From Pedobacter glucosidilyticus DSM 23534 (GTDB taxonomy: Bacteria > Bacteroidota > Bacteroidia > Sphingobacteriales > Sphingobacteriaceae), in contig NZ_AULF01000012.1 of NCBI RefSeq assembly GCF_000425145.1, positions 61,831 through 125,830 on the forward strand: 64,000 bases of DNA, written 5' to 3'. A model generated the notes under the pieces. The model worked only from the letters and a program-made list of their open reading frames with translations, was not told the origin of the DNA and made no database searches. Below, piece by piece: positions 25,971 to 36,100 of the stretch (within the stretch, counting starts at the first letter, position 1; every line of letters begins with the position of its first letter). A program made the translations under genes and the position numbers.

Positions 25971-27599
25971 ATGTTTAAAGACATAATTCTTTTTGTGCTC
26001 ATCTTTATATCTGGAACGGCTTATAGTCAGCTTTTGAACGACACAAAAACTACCTTAGCCGACTCTTTGCGAGGCGATATCAATAGCCCTTACAGAACTT
26101 GTTATGATGTTAATTTTTATCATCTGAAGGTGAAGATAGATGCTGATAACCAAAACCTTACAGGCAGTAATATTTTTCAGTTTACAGCCACAAAAAACTT
26201 TAAAACCCTACAGTTTGATTTATTGGATAGCCTTCACATAAATAAAATCACACATGAAGGAAAGAACTTAACTTTTACCAGAACCCATCATGCTGTTTTT
26301 TTAAACTTTCCAGATAGCATCAGAAAAAACAGCAAACATACATTTGAAGTTTATTATCAGGGCAAACCCAAAATAGCAAAAAATGCCCCTTGGGATGGTG
26401 GTTTCACGTTTACCAAACATCAGGATAAAGATTGGATAGTTACTTCATGCCAAGGCTTGGGTGCTAGTAGTTGGTGGCCAAATAAAGATCAACAAGCTGA
26501 TGAAGTAGATAGCATGCTCATGAGTATAAGTGTACCCAAGGATATCATGAATGTTTCTAATGGCCAATTACGCTCAGTAGAAAATCATCCCGATGGTTAT
26601 AACACTTATCATTGGTTTGTAAGCTCGCCTATTAACAATTATAATGTAGCTGTAAACGCAACCAATTATGCTCATTTTAAGGATGTTTACAAAGGTTTAA
26701 AAGGTAATTTAAGCCTTGATTATTATGTCTTACCAGAACATTTAGAAATTGCTAAAATACATTTTGAAGCCGATGTTAAAAGAATGCTACAAGCTTTTGA
26801 ACATTGGTTTGGGCCTTATCCTTTCTATAAAGATGGTTTTAAATTGATTGAAACGCCTTATTTAGGTATGGAGCATCAAAGTGCGATTGCTTACGGCAAC
26901 AAATTTAAAAAAGGTTATTTGGGTAGAGATTTATCGGGCTCTGGCTGGGGATTAAAATGGGATTTTATTATTGTACATGAAGCCGGACATGAATGGTTTG
27001 GCAACAACATCACTACCCAAGATATTGCCGATATGTGGGTGCATGAAAGTTTCACCAATTACTCAGAAAGTTTGTTTATAGAGTATTATTACGGTAAAAA
27101 AGCCGGAGCTGAATATGTGATAGGTTTAAGAAACAATGTCCAAAATGATAAACCTATTATTGGCCCTTATGGTGTAAACCAAGAAGGCTCAGCAGATATG
27201 TATTATAAAGGCGCAAATATGCTTCATACTTTAAGAACCATCATAAATAACGACACTCTATGGCGTAATTTATTGACAGGACTTCAAAAAGATTTTGCAT
27301 TAAAAACCGTTACCGGTAATGATATTATCCAATATATAAATCAAAAAACAAACACAGATTTTAGTAAGGTATTTCAACAATACCTAGCATACAAAAATAT
27401 CCCGGTATTAGAACTAAAAAAAGAGAAGAAAGGCTTCAGCTACCGCTGGAATTGTGATGTAGCTAATTTTGATATGCCTTTACAAGTAAGTATCAATAAA
27501 AAACCTCTACTATTAAAACCAACAACAAGCTGGCAATATGTACAAGGCACCACTTTTATTGTAGATGCTAACTACTATATTGAGATTAAAAAAATATGA
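25971..27599 (+). CDS. M1-family metallopeptidase (aminopeptidase N-like), secreted
   Basis: Zinc aminopeptidase of the envelope. The start is the ATG at 25971, giving 542 aa with a signal peptide ending in TAYSQ; a TTG 18 bp upstream is in frame but less likely. The substrate-recognition loop is LGMEHQSAIAYG, a variant of the GAMEN motif. The zinc site is HEAGHEW (about residue 335) with the third ligand Glu in HESFTNYSES about 18 residues on. The C-terminal beta domain is short, and the large helical C-terminal domain of classical aminopeptidase N is absent, as is usual for this Bacteroidota subgroup. Confidence 0.95.
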   Translation: MFKDIILFVLIFISGTAYSQLLNDTKTTLADSLRGDINSPYRTCYDVNFYHLKVKIDADNQNLTGSNIFQFTATKNFKTLQFDLLDSLHINKITHEGKNLTFTRTHHAVFLNFPDSIRKNSKHTFEVYYQGKPKIAKNAPWDGGFTFTKHQDKDWIVTSCQGLGASSWWPNKDQQADEVDSMLMSISVPKDIMNVSNGQLRSVENHPDGYNTYHWFVSSPINNYNVAVNATNYAHFKDVYKGLKGNLSLDYYVLPEHLEIAKIHFEADVKRMLQAFEHWFGPYPFYKDGFKLIETPYLGMEHQSAIAYGNKFKKGYLGRDLSGSGWGLKWDFIIVHEAGHEWFGNNITTQDIADMWVHESFTNYSESLFIEYYYGKKAGAEYVIGLRNNVQNDKPIIGPYGVNQEGSADMYYKGANMLHTLRTIINNDTLWRNLLTGLQKDFALKTVTGNDIIQYINQKTNTDFSKVFQQYLAYKNIPVLELKKEKKGFSYRWNCDVANFDMPLQVSINKKPLLLKPTTSWQYVQGTTFIVDANYYIEIKKI

Positions 27600-27633
27600 T
27601 TTAAATCTTCTATAAAATTTAAATTATTTAAAA

Positions 27634-27666
27634 TTTAGCTTAAAAATATAGTTAATATTATATTTG
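27634..27666 (+). promoter_or_regulatory. Likely promoter of the LTA-synthase-like gene
   Basis: A perfect -7 box TATATTTG at 27659-27666, with TTTA (one base off TTTG) 21 bases upstream at 27634-27637. The start codon at 27690 leaves a short leader. Confidence 0.5.
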
Positions 27667-27689
27667 CTGTTTATTTGAAGCTCTTTAAT

Positions 27690-29615
27690 ATGTTAAGGTT
27701 TTTAAGAGGAAATATTTATTTCTCTTTATTATTAAGGCTACTCATTGTTGTTGCTTTATATGCTATTTGCAGGATAGCATTTTATATTGTTAATGCTTCT
27801 TCTTTTCCCGAGTTTAATTTTTTGCATTTTTTAACCCTTTTGTATGGAGGCTTAAAGTTTGATATCAGTGCAATTATTTACTTGAATATTCTTTTCATCA
27901 TTAGCCAGATTATACCTTTAAAAATCAGATACAGTAAAAGATATCAGAAAATATTTACAGGCATTTTTTTCTTTTTTAATGGCTTAGGCCTAGCATTTAA
28001 TGTTGCTGATATTGCTTACTTTCCCTTTACCCTTAAACGTAGTACTTTTAGCATGTTTGCCCAGTTCTCTAACGAGCAAAACTTAGGTGAACTTGCTATA
28101 AAGTTCATTTTTATGGATTATTGGTATACTACCTTGCTATTTGTGCTTTGTATTTACGTCATGTATTGGGCGTATATGCAAATCCCCATAAAAAAACCAA
28201 AAATTAAGAACACAGTTGTTTATGGCAGCAGCGCAGCTGTAATGATCTTGATGATTATATGGTTCTCTATAGCCGGTATGCGTGGCGGTTTTAGGCATAG
28301 CACCCGCCCTATTACCATAAGCAATGCAGGCGAGTATGTGCAAGACCCCTCTGAAATTAATATTGTTATTAATACACCGTTTTCCATCATCAGAACTTTA
28401 AAAACCAAGCCTTTAAAGGAGCAAAATTTCTTTACTGAAACAGTAGCAGACAGCTTATATAACCCTATAAAAAAGCCTATCACTAAGCAAAAGTTTAAAC
28501 CTAAAAACATTGTTGTGATTATATTAGAAAGCTTTAGCAGAGAGTTTTTAGGCTCTTTTAACCCTCAATTAGATGAAGGAAAATATAAAGGTTATACACC
28601 GTTTTTAGATTCTTTGGCTCAGCATGCTTTATGTTTTACAAATGCTTATGCAAACGGCAGAAAGTCTATAGAAGGTTTGCCATCTGTTTTATCAAGCATA
28701 CCAGGCATAAATGAACCTTTCGTTTTATCTTATTATTCTGGTAACAAAATCAATAGCTTGGGAGGCTTACTGTCAGAAAAAGGGTATCATACTTCTTTTT
28801 TTCATGGTGCCCCAAACGGCTCTATGGGATTTAGTTCTTATACTAAAATGGCTGGCATTGAACACTATTTCGGAAAATCAGAATATCAAAATGACGATGA
28901 TTTTGACGGTATTTGGGGAATATGGGACGAGCCGTTTCTACAATACTGGGCAAAAAACATCAATACATTTAAGCAGCCCTTTTTTACTTGTGTGTTTACA
29001 CTTTCATCACACCATCCTTTCAAATTACCTGTGGCTTATGAAGGTAAATTTCCTAAAGGTACCTTGCCAGTACATCAAAATGTTGGCTATACTGATATGG
29101 CTTTACGCAAATTTTTTAAAACTGCATCTAAAAGCGATTGGTATAAAAACACTTTGTTCATCATTACAGCAGACCATTCTACCTTGGCTAGTCACCCAGA
29201 ATATCAAACATCATTAGGTGCCTTTGCTGTTCCTATCATCATTTTTGACCCTAGCGGCGCTTTAAAAGGCAAACGAGACTATCCGGTACAGCAAATAGAT
29301 ATTCCTCCTACTATTTTAAACTATCTAAATTTTGACAAGCCTTATTTTGCTTTTGGCCATGATATGCTTCATCCTCAAAAAAATCATTTTATTGTCCATA
29401 CCATTGATGGCAACTACCAAATCATCAAAGATCAATACGTGTTGAAGTATCATGAAGAAAACAGCAAGCTGCACAATTACAAAAATGATGTGCTGTTGAA
29501 AAAAGACATCAGCCATCATCACCCCAAAGAAAAACAAGAATTAGATACTTATTTAAAAGCTTTTATACAGCAATACAATAAGAATATGATTAAAAATAGC
29601 TTAATGGTAGAATAA
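27690..29615 (+). CDS. LTA synthase-like sulfatase / phosphoglycerol or phosphoethanolamine transferase
   Basis: Membrane-anchored alkaline-phosphatase-fold enzyme, 641 aa from the ATG at 27690 (a TTG at 27675 is also in frame). Five hydrophobic segments fill the first 200 residues. The extracytoplasmic catalytic domain follows, with VVIILESFSREFLGS (metal Glu), GRKSIEGLPSVLSSIPG (nucleophile region with Ser where LtaS has Thr), FTLSSHHPF and ITADHST (metal Asp-His). Gram-negative relatives transfer polar head groups to lipids or glycans; the real substrate is not known. It is a single gene with its own promoter. Confidence 0.88.
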   Translation: MLRFLRGNIYFSLLLRLLIVVALYAICRIAFYIVNASSFPEFNFLHFLTLLYGGLKFDISAIIYLNILFIISQIIPLKIRYSKRYQKIFTGIFFFFNGLGLAFNVADIAYFPFTLKRSTFSMFAQFSNEQNLGELAIKFIFMDYWYTTLLFVLCIYVMYWAYMQIPIKKPKIKNTVVYGSSAAVMILMIIWFSIAGMRGGFRHSTRPITISNAGEYVQDPSEINIVINTPFSIIRTLKTKPLKEQNFFTETVADSLYNPIKKPITKQKFKPKNIVVIILESFSREFLGSFNPQLDEGKYKGYTPFLDSLAQHALCFTNAYANGRKSIEGLPSVLSSIPGINEPFVLSYYSGNKINSLGGLLSEKGYHTSFFHGAPNGSMGFSSYTKMAGIEHYFGKSEYQNDDDFDGIWGIWDEPFLQYWAKNINTFKQPFFTCVFTLSSHHPFKLPVAYEGKFPKGTLPVHQNVGYTDMALRKFFKTASKSDWYKNTLFIITADHSTLASHPEYQTSLGAFAVPIIIFDPSGALKGKRDYPVQQIDIPPTILNYLNFDKPYFAFGHDMLHPQKNHFIVHTIDGNYQIIKDQYVLKYHEENSKLHNYKNDVLLKKDISHHHPKEKQELDTYLKAFIQQYNKNMIKNSLMVE

Positions 29616-29906
29616 CAGTAAAGTTTTGTAAAGAAAAGGAAATCCCAGCCTACTTAGAGCGTTCACGTTCGGGAAATGGTTATCATCTATCATATTTATT
29701 AGCAGAGTCGAAATATTATCTGATATGCTCAGAAAGGACTTCGACTCCGCTACTATTGACGTTTTTTATAATAAACTGATTATCAGGGTTATTGTATTTT
29801 GTAAAAAACGTCATTACATATTGATTTATATGAAATATATTAGACCTCAGCCTGACAAAAATGGTGGTTTAAAACAATCTTTTTATTTCTTATAACAACC
29901 CATAAT
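29616..29906. repeat. Structured intergenic region with two hairpins
   Basis: No gene seen in 291 bp between converging genes. One hairpin has 11-base arms (29702-29712 and 29740-29750, 10 of 11 paired) of the GAGTCGAA / TTCGACTC type. A second has perfect 11-base arms (GACGTTTTTTA at 29758-29768, its complement at 29802-29812) with a nested CTGAT-T-ATCAG. The first looks like a dispersed extragenic repeat; the second can serve as a bidirectional terminator. Confidence 0.55.
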
Positions 29907-31046
29907 TTACGCCTCTGGCAACGTAGGCGGAATAATTTTATTCACTCTGGTGCTAATAGAGCGTAGGAAAGCTTCTAAGGCTTGTTGCTCTTCTAGCGTT
30001 AGGTTAAGTTTTCTTAAAATGGATGACTTTGGTACGTTTCTGAAAGAATCTGGCACTATAGCCGCTTTTTGTATTGGGCTAGGGTTGCCTAAATTATAGA
30101 ACTCTACCACATCTTTTAAAGAAGGGAAATTACCATGATGCATCCATGGACCTGTAATATTGGTTTCTCTTAAAGAAGGAGTTCTAAATTTGCCTAAATC
30201 TTCTAGTTTTTTGGTAACATTATACCTGCCTAAATCTTCCATTTTAGAGCCCAATAGCGTTTGCCCATCGTTATGGAATTGGTTATCACTAAATAGAGGA
30301 GAGTTATGACAGTTGATACATCTGGCTTTGGTTCTAAATAAGTGCATACCTAAAACCTCATCATCTTTTAAGGCTTTAGGATTGCCTTTCACAAAAGCAT
30401 CAAAACGACTATTGGTACTGATGATAGAACGCTCAAAAGTAGCAATGGCTTTTTGTATTTTATCCAAGGTAATTTTTTCGTCGCCAAAAGCTTGCTTAAA
30501 TAAAGGTTTATAGCCTTTTATTTGCGAAACATGTTTCACCATGGTATTCAAATCCTGATTCATTTCCAAATGATCTTTGATAGGGAATTTAGCTTGGTCT
30601 TCTAAACTTTTAGCTCTACCGTCCCAAAAAAAACTCTCGTAAAACGCTACATTTAATAAAGTCATAGCGTTTCTTTTACCAGTTTGGCGGTCATGTCCGT
30701 AAGCTACCCTACGTCCATCTCCCCAACCTAACTCCGGGTCGTGGCAAGATGCACAAGCAATTTGTTTAGAAGCAGATAACCTAGGGTCAAAAAACAATAG
30801 TTTCCCTAATTTTTCTTTTTCTTCTGAGTGCGGATTATCCTTTGGATATGTTGGTCTTCCTAAATAACCTATATCTTTAAAATTCTTTACAGATTCGTCT
30901 ACATCCGGAGCCGGCCATTTGGTTGGGTCTCCGCTATATAATGCCCTTAGTTCTGCTATACTGTAAACTTTAGGGTTGTCTTGTAAAAAAGCTGTAGTGA
31001 TGATAAATGTTATCACAACTACCAAAACACACATGATCTTTCTCAT
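29907..31046 (-). CDS. Di-haem cytochrome c peroxidase (MauG/CCP family)
   Basis: Periplasmic di-haem protein, 379 aa, with an N-terminal signal segment (MRKIMCVLVVVITFIITTAF). Two haem c sites are visible: CASCHD (about residue 98) and CINCHN (about 245). The surroundings are typical of the family (KLGKLLFFDPRLSASKQIAC, then FRTPSLRETNITGPWMHHG). Members reduce hydrogen peroxide or, like MauG, oxidise other proteins. Its start overlaps the preceding lipoprotein gene by 4 bp, and it is the last gene of the SusCD operon. That context suggests it acts on what the SusCD system binds or imports, which is inference. Confidence 0.95.
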   Translation of the reverse strand: MRKIMCVLVVVITFIITTAFLQDNPKVYSIAELRALYSGDPTKWPAPDVDESVKNFKDIGYLGRPTYPKDNPHSEEKEKLGKLLFFDPRLSASKQIACASCHDPELGWGDGRRVAYGHDRQTGKRNAMTLLNVAFYESFFWDGRAKSLEDQAKFPIKDHLEMNQDLNTMVKHVSQIKGYKPLFKQAFGDEKITLDKIQKAIATFERSIISTNSRFDAFVKGNPKALKDDEVLGMHLFRTKARCINCHNSPLFSDNQFHNDGQTLLGSKMEDLGRYNVTKKLEDLGKFRTPSLRETNITGPWMHHGNFPSLKDVVEFYNLGNPSPIQKAAIVPDSFRNVPKSSILRKLNLTLEEQQALEAFLRSISTRVNKIIPPTLPEA

Positions 31047-31684
31047 AGATTTAAAGTTTGCGCTTCTACACTCATAGTATATTTTCTTTTAACCTCGGCA
31101 GGACCACCAATAGCCGTTTCGTTGAAAATAACCTCTAGATTAATTATTTTTGTTCTTTCATCATAAGTACCTTCCCCGCTGATACCAATTTTAAAAGTGG
31201 GTACACCTGGCTCAAAAGTTGAATTTGGATTTTTGCTTACCGTAATATCTTGAGGCACTACTCTTACAATTCCAGTTTTAGCACCTTCAAAGTCAGGGAA
31301 AAAACCAATGAATTTATCTACATTTATTTTTGCCGTAACCGCATTTGTACTTCCTATTTGGGTGGCATATAATCTATGCATATCTAAAAAAGTAACCCCA
31401 CTGGTAGCCACCGGATGTACAAAACCTAAATAATTAGGGTCTTGGGTAGATATAATAGAGAAGTGCCCTATTATTCTGTTAGACCATAGTTTCGTATCTT
31501 CATTATATCTATAAACAAATAATTGATAATTTGGTATATTCTGATGAAATACATTAATAGCCGATGAAGATGGTGTAGAAAGTGGCTCTTCTGGATATAA
31601 ATCTTCTTTTAAAGGAGGTTCTTCTTCTCTGCACCCAGCAGATAAGGTAACCATGAAAATTAAAAATATTAAAAGCTTATTCAT
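31043..31684 (-). CDS. Lipoprotein of unknown function, SusCD-associated
   Basis: 213 residues with a lipobox (LSAGC, Cys about residue 18), so it is anchored to a membrane and possibly surface-exposed. No family recognised. The mature part is beta-rich, with a phrase pattern like SusE-type or Ig-like lipoproteins found after susD genes (NVFHQNIPNYQLFVYRYNED, GEGTYDERTKIINLEVIFNE). It is 10 bp after susD and overlaps the cytochrome c peroxidase start by 4 bp, so it is firmly part of this operon. It may help capture the ligand. Confidence 0.8.
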   Translation of the reverse strand: MNKLLIFLIFMVTLSAGCREEEPPLKEDLYPEEPLSTPSSSAINVFHQNIPNYQLFVYRYNEDTKLWSNRIIGHFSIISTQDPNYLGFVHPVATSGVTFLDMHRLYATQIGSTNAVTAKINVDKFIGFFPDFEGAKTGIVRVVPQDITVSKNPNSTFEPGVPTFKIGISGEGTYDERTKIINLEVIFNETAIGGPAEVKRKYTMSVEAQTLNL

Positions 31685-31694
31685 ATTGTAATGA

Positions 31695-33128
31695 TTAATA
31701 ATCTGTATTTTGCTCCATTCCTGGATTTACATCAACGGTATTGATAGGTATAGGCATGACCAATCTATTATCAGTAAAAGGTAAACTACAAGTGGCAGCA
31801 TTACAATCTACCCTATTGATATTTTTGCCTTTCCTTAGCAAATCGTAAAGTAAATTACCTTCAAAAGCCAATTCTTTTCTTCTTTCAAGAAGGATGGCAT
31901 TAATTAAATCTGCTTTGTTGGAAAAATTAGCATCAGCAGCTGTCGGGTCTGCTCTCTTGATGATTAAAGAAAGATCTGCATTAGCTTGTGTAAAGTTAGT
32001 TGGTGTTCTTTCTGCCGCGGCTTCTGCCCTTATCAGGTATAATTCTGATAATCTTAATACTTTAACAGGAGTGGCGTTAAGACCTCCAATAGCATATTTT
32101 TTTGTAAACGAGTAGTTTACATTATTAATAGTAACTGTATTAAATAAAGATGAATTTCTACGAATATCATTTGCACTATAGAGGGTCAAAATATCATTAG
32201 TAGCTGCGTACATTCTGAAACCTCCGGTATTACTTACCTCATAATATGACCCTAAACTAGAGCCAGAAAAATTGCTTTCCAGAGCAATTTCAAAAACAGA
32301 CTCTACAGAAGGATTTCTAGTAGCCCAGCTCGCCACATAATTAGCATTACTTAACAAGGTATAGCCTCCGTTTCTAATCACATCATCTGCATATTCGTAA
32401 GCTTTATCCCAGTTATTGGCATATAAATACACTTTTGCCAGTAGGGCTTTTGCCACATTTGCAGAAAAATAGGTTTGTGGTGTACCCGATGAAAACACTG
32501 GGCTACTATTCTCAAATAAAACAATAGCTTCTAATAAATCGTTGATTACCGCTTCATAAGATTGAGCTGCGGTTGACCTAACAGGTAATGGGTCTGTTAT
32601 TAATTGTGGCTTAAGTATTAAAGCTATACCTAAATGGCTAGCATCTGATGTTGTATTGTAAGGTTTAGCAAATACTCTTAATAAGTCAAAATGTGCCAAT
32701 GCTCTAAAACATTTAGCTTCTGCTAAAATTCTATTTTTTTGAGCTGATTGTCCTTCGGCACTTGGTGTATAAAAGATAATATTGTTTACATTATTTAAGT
32801 GTTGATACAAATCTGTATATGTAGCATTCATAGAGGATAAATTTGCCCTTTGAGTTAAATTATAAATATCATCTAAAGCAATATTTACGGTACGGCTGTA
32901 TTTGATATTTCCACCCATTAAATCAGGGTAAACCATTAAGTTTCTATGGTATAAATTTATGGATAGCAAAGAACGATAAGCTCCGGATAATGCGGTTTTT
33001 GCACCAGAAACATCACTAAATAAATCTTCAATAGAAAGCTGCTCTATAGGGTCTTTATCCAATAGCTTTTCGCAAGAAGTAAAGCTTATTAGAAATACGA
33101 TATTGATATATATGAAAAACTTCTTCAT
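31695..33128 (-). CDS. SusD/RagB-family nutrient-binding outer-membrane lipoprotein
   Basis: Surface lipoprotein that forms the lid of a SusC transporter. It has 477 residues, a signal peptide with lipobox (SFTSC, about residue 19), the typical start CEKLLDKDPIEQLS, TPR-like helices (ILAEAKCFRALAHFDLLRVF) and the family C-terminus with LLERRKELAFEGNLLYDLLR. It is 10 bp downstream of susC. The ligand cannot be told; no glycosidase is in the operon, so it may not be a glycan. Confidence 0.95.
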   Translation of the reverse strand: MKKFFIYINIVFLISFTSCEKLLDKDPIEQLSIEDLFSDVSGAKTALSGAYRSLLSINLYHRNLMVYPDLMGGNIKYSRTVNIALDDIYNLTQRANLSSMNATYTDLYQHLNNVNNIIFYTPSAEGQSAQKNRILAEAKCFRALAHFDLLRVFAKPYNTTSDASHLGIALILKPQLITDPLPVRSTAAQSYEAVINDLLEAIVLFENSSPVFSSGTPQTYFSANVAKALLAKVYLYANNWDKAYEYADDVIRNGGYTLLSNANYVASWATRNPSVESVFEIALESNFSGSSLGSYYEVSNTGGFRMYAATNDILTLYSANDIRRNSSLFNTVTINNVNYSFTKKYAIGGLNATPVKVLRLSELYLIRAEAAAERTPTNFTQANADLSLIIKRADPTAADANFSNKADLINAILLERRKELAFEGNLLYDLLRKGKNINRVDCNAATCSLPFTDNRLVMPIPINTVDVNPGMEQNTDY

Positions 33129-33138
33129 GATTTAAATT

Positions 33139-36100
33139 TTATAATCCTACTCTTAATCCACCGGTAATTGCCATAGTTTCTGGATATGTAAATCTTCTCT
33201 TGGCTATACCATTTCTATTTTTTACGCCTGGTTCTTTATATACGTAAAACAAATTGGTTGCATTGGCAAATACTGATAAATTATTAAGCCCAATTTTTGC
33301 AACTGTTTTTAGAGGTAGTTTATAGTTTAATGATACGTTAGAAAGTTTAAGATAACTAGCATCCAACACATACCTGGATGAATTACTTACCCTATCTCTA
33401 TTGATATTTAACCTTGGTATATTGGTAATATCACCTGGTCTTTGCCATCTATCTATCAAATTGATACTTTGGTTTCTATTTTGCAGATTTCTACCGTCTG
33501 TCTCATCAGCGTTTTCAAATTTAAAATCTGCACCATAGCTATATAAGATGTTAAATGAAAAGGTAAAATCCTTTATCGTAAAATTATTGATAAAACCTCC
33601 TTGGAAATCTGGTAATCTATCACCTATTACAACAGTTTCGGTAATAGGAAGTGCATTAACCTCTTCTGCTGTTTTAATATTTCCGTTTTTATCAAAAAAT
33701 ATTTCTAAACCCGTTTGAGGATTTACACCACCCCAACGGTAACCATAAATAGCATTAGCACTATTACCCACTTTAAAGCCTGCTGCTTCATCTCTACTAC
33801 CAAAAAGGGCTGAAAAACCATTATTAAATGCAATAATTTTATTTTCGTTTGAACCAAAATTGAAGGAGCTGCTCCAGGTAAAGTTTTTGGTTTTGATATT
33901 TTCTGAACTGATAGACAATTCAAAACCCTGATTTCGCATTTTACTAGTATTAGATAAAATATTTGTAAAACCTGTTTCAAGAGGTACATTAACATTAGAT
34001 ATTAAATCTACCACCGTGTTATTATAGTATTCTGCCGTTAATTGAAATCTGTTGAAAACGGTTAAATCTAAGCCTAAATTAAATTTAAAGTTTTTTTCCC
34101 AGCCTAAATCTGGATTTGGAGCAGAGGTAGCTCCTGGTAAAGAAGAAACATTACCGTTATAGGTACCGCCATCAGAAGTTTCTATATTGTACAAACCACG
34201 GGCGGCATAAGAACCAATTCTTGAATTTCCGGTTGAACCATAAGTTGCTCTCAATTTCAGTAGATTGATGGCTTCTACATTTTTTAAGAAATTCTCTTTA
34301 GAGATAATCCAGCCTAAACCTAAAGAGCCATTTAGCGCCACTTGTCTATCGCCACCAAAAACAGAGGATTGATCTACACGACCATTGATATTAATGTAAT
34401 ATTTCTTATTTAAATCGTAGCCCAATTGAGAATAATAAGAAACCACTGCATTTTCTGAAGGAGAAGAGTTTGCCGATTGCTCTGCAGCGGCACCCAAAAC
34501 ACGTAACCTATCAAAACTAAAGTCAGTACCTGTTCCGCTTAGTAAATTAGTAGTTTTATCTTCTACTTGCGTACCTGCAACAAAACTTACTGTATGCTTA
34601 TTATTATAAACCTTATCGTAAGTAGCTTGTAAAAAGCCCGTATAGCTACGATAATTTCTATCAAAAATGGCAAGCCTACCATTAAGATTTGCTCCTGTTT
34701 GGTTCAAAGCAGACATATACATCGTTTGCCTGTTCTGATAAAAATCTGCACCAAAGGTACCAGATATTCCCCAAGAATCGGTTATTTTATAGGTTGCATT
34801 TAAATTACTTAACAGTTGTAAACCTTTGTGAAAATTATCATTTTGTGCTAAAACAGCTAATGGATTTGGAACACCTTGAAAAGTGGCAAAAGTACCATCT
34901 TCGTTATAAGGAGATAAATTTGGAGGTAATAAAACGCCTCCATAATTATTAAGCGCATTTTTATTAGTTAAAGTAGGACTTAAAGAAAAACCAACTTTAA
35001 AACGATCTGATAGGCTATGGTCTAAACGTAAACGGATATATGTTTTTTGTAAATCGTTACCTATGGAGCTGGCTTGCTGATCTCTGTAACCCGCAGAAAA
35101 CCTAAATGTGGTATTTTCCTTCCCTCCAGAGATTTCTAGGTTTGCATTATGATAAGTTGCATTTCTATTAGTTAAATCAAACCAATCTGTATCAATGGTA
35201 TTACTTCCTGCAAGTTGCGAGGCAGAGGTTACCGATCTTCCATCATTGATATAAGTTTCTCTTAATAAACTGTAATATTGCGGACCAGATAACCACTTAA
35301 ACTCGTTAATGAAAGTGGCTACGCCAGTATCATAGCTAAAATTTACTTTAGTTTTACCAGCTGTTCCTCCTTTTGTGGTGATGATGATTACGCCATTAGC
35401 AGCATCGGCACCGTAAAGTGCAGAAGCAGTAGCATCTTTTAAAACCGAAATACTTTTAATATCATCAGGGTTAATATTGGCTAATGGATTTAGGTTTTCT
35501 TCTCTATTAAAAATCTGATTTTCATTTCCTCTCTGCTGTTCGTACATCGGAATACCATCTACTACATATAAGGGTTGAGAAGAAGTATTTGATACTGGTC
35601 TTGAAGTCCCTCCAAAAGCAGGTAAAGAACCTTGTCCTCTAATATTAATTTTTACAGGGGTTCCTAGCTCGGTATTGGTTTCTACATAAACACCAGCCAC
35701 CAAGCCTTCCATCATTTTATCAAAAGATTCTATTGGCCTATCTACCTGAAGTTGGGCATCTGTTAATTGCGAAATACTTCCTACCACATCTTCCCTCCTT
35801 TTATTAGCGGTATAAGAGCTGGTAACTACAACTTCGTTGATACCTATAGCATCAAGTTCTAGCTGGATACTAAAAAAAGTTTCTTTACCAACTCTAAATT
35901 CCTTTGGCTTGAACCCTAAATAAGTAGCCTCTAAAACTGTACTCTCAATGTTATCACCTACCAATTTAATGGTAAATTCTCCATTGATATTGGTTACAGC
36001 GCCTTGCCTGGTTCCTTTTATCAAAACATTAACACCGGGTAGGGTTTCTCCATCTTGTTTAGAAACTATTTTACCAGTTATCATTTTAACAGTTGGTGAA

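Noticed and set aside
28711..29217. 168-codon open frame on the plus strand
   Set aside because: Lies wholly inside the sulfatase-like gene in another frame and has no domain; the host gene has clear catalytic motifs.
31043..31684. MbnP-like copper protein next to the MauG-type peroxidase
   Set aside because: MauG-type genes often pair with MbnP, but this lipoprotein lacks the recognisable MbnP sequence pattern, so no copper role was assigned.
34689..34952. 87-codon plus-strand frame
   Set aside because: Antisense to the SusC barrel region; no coding evidence.
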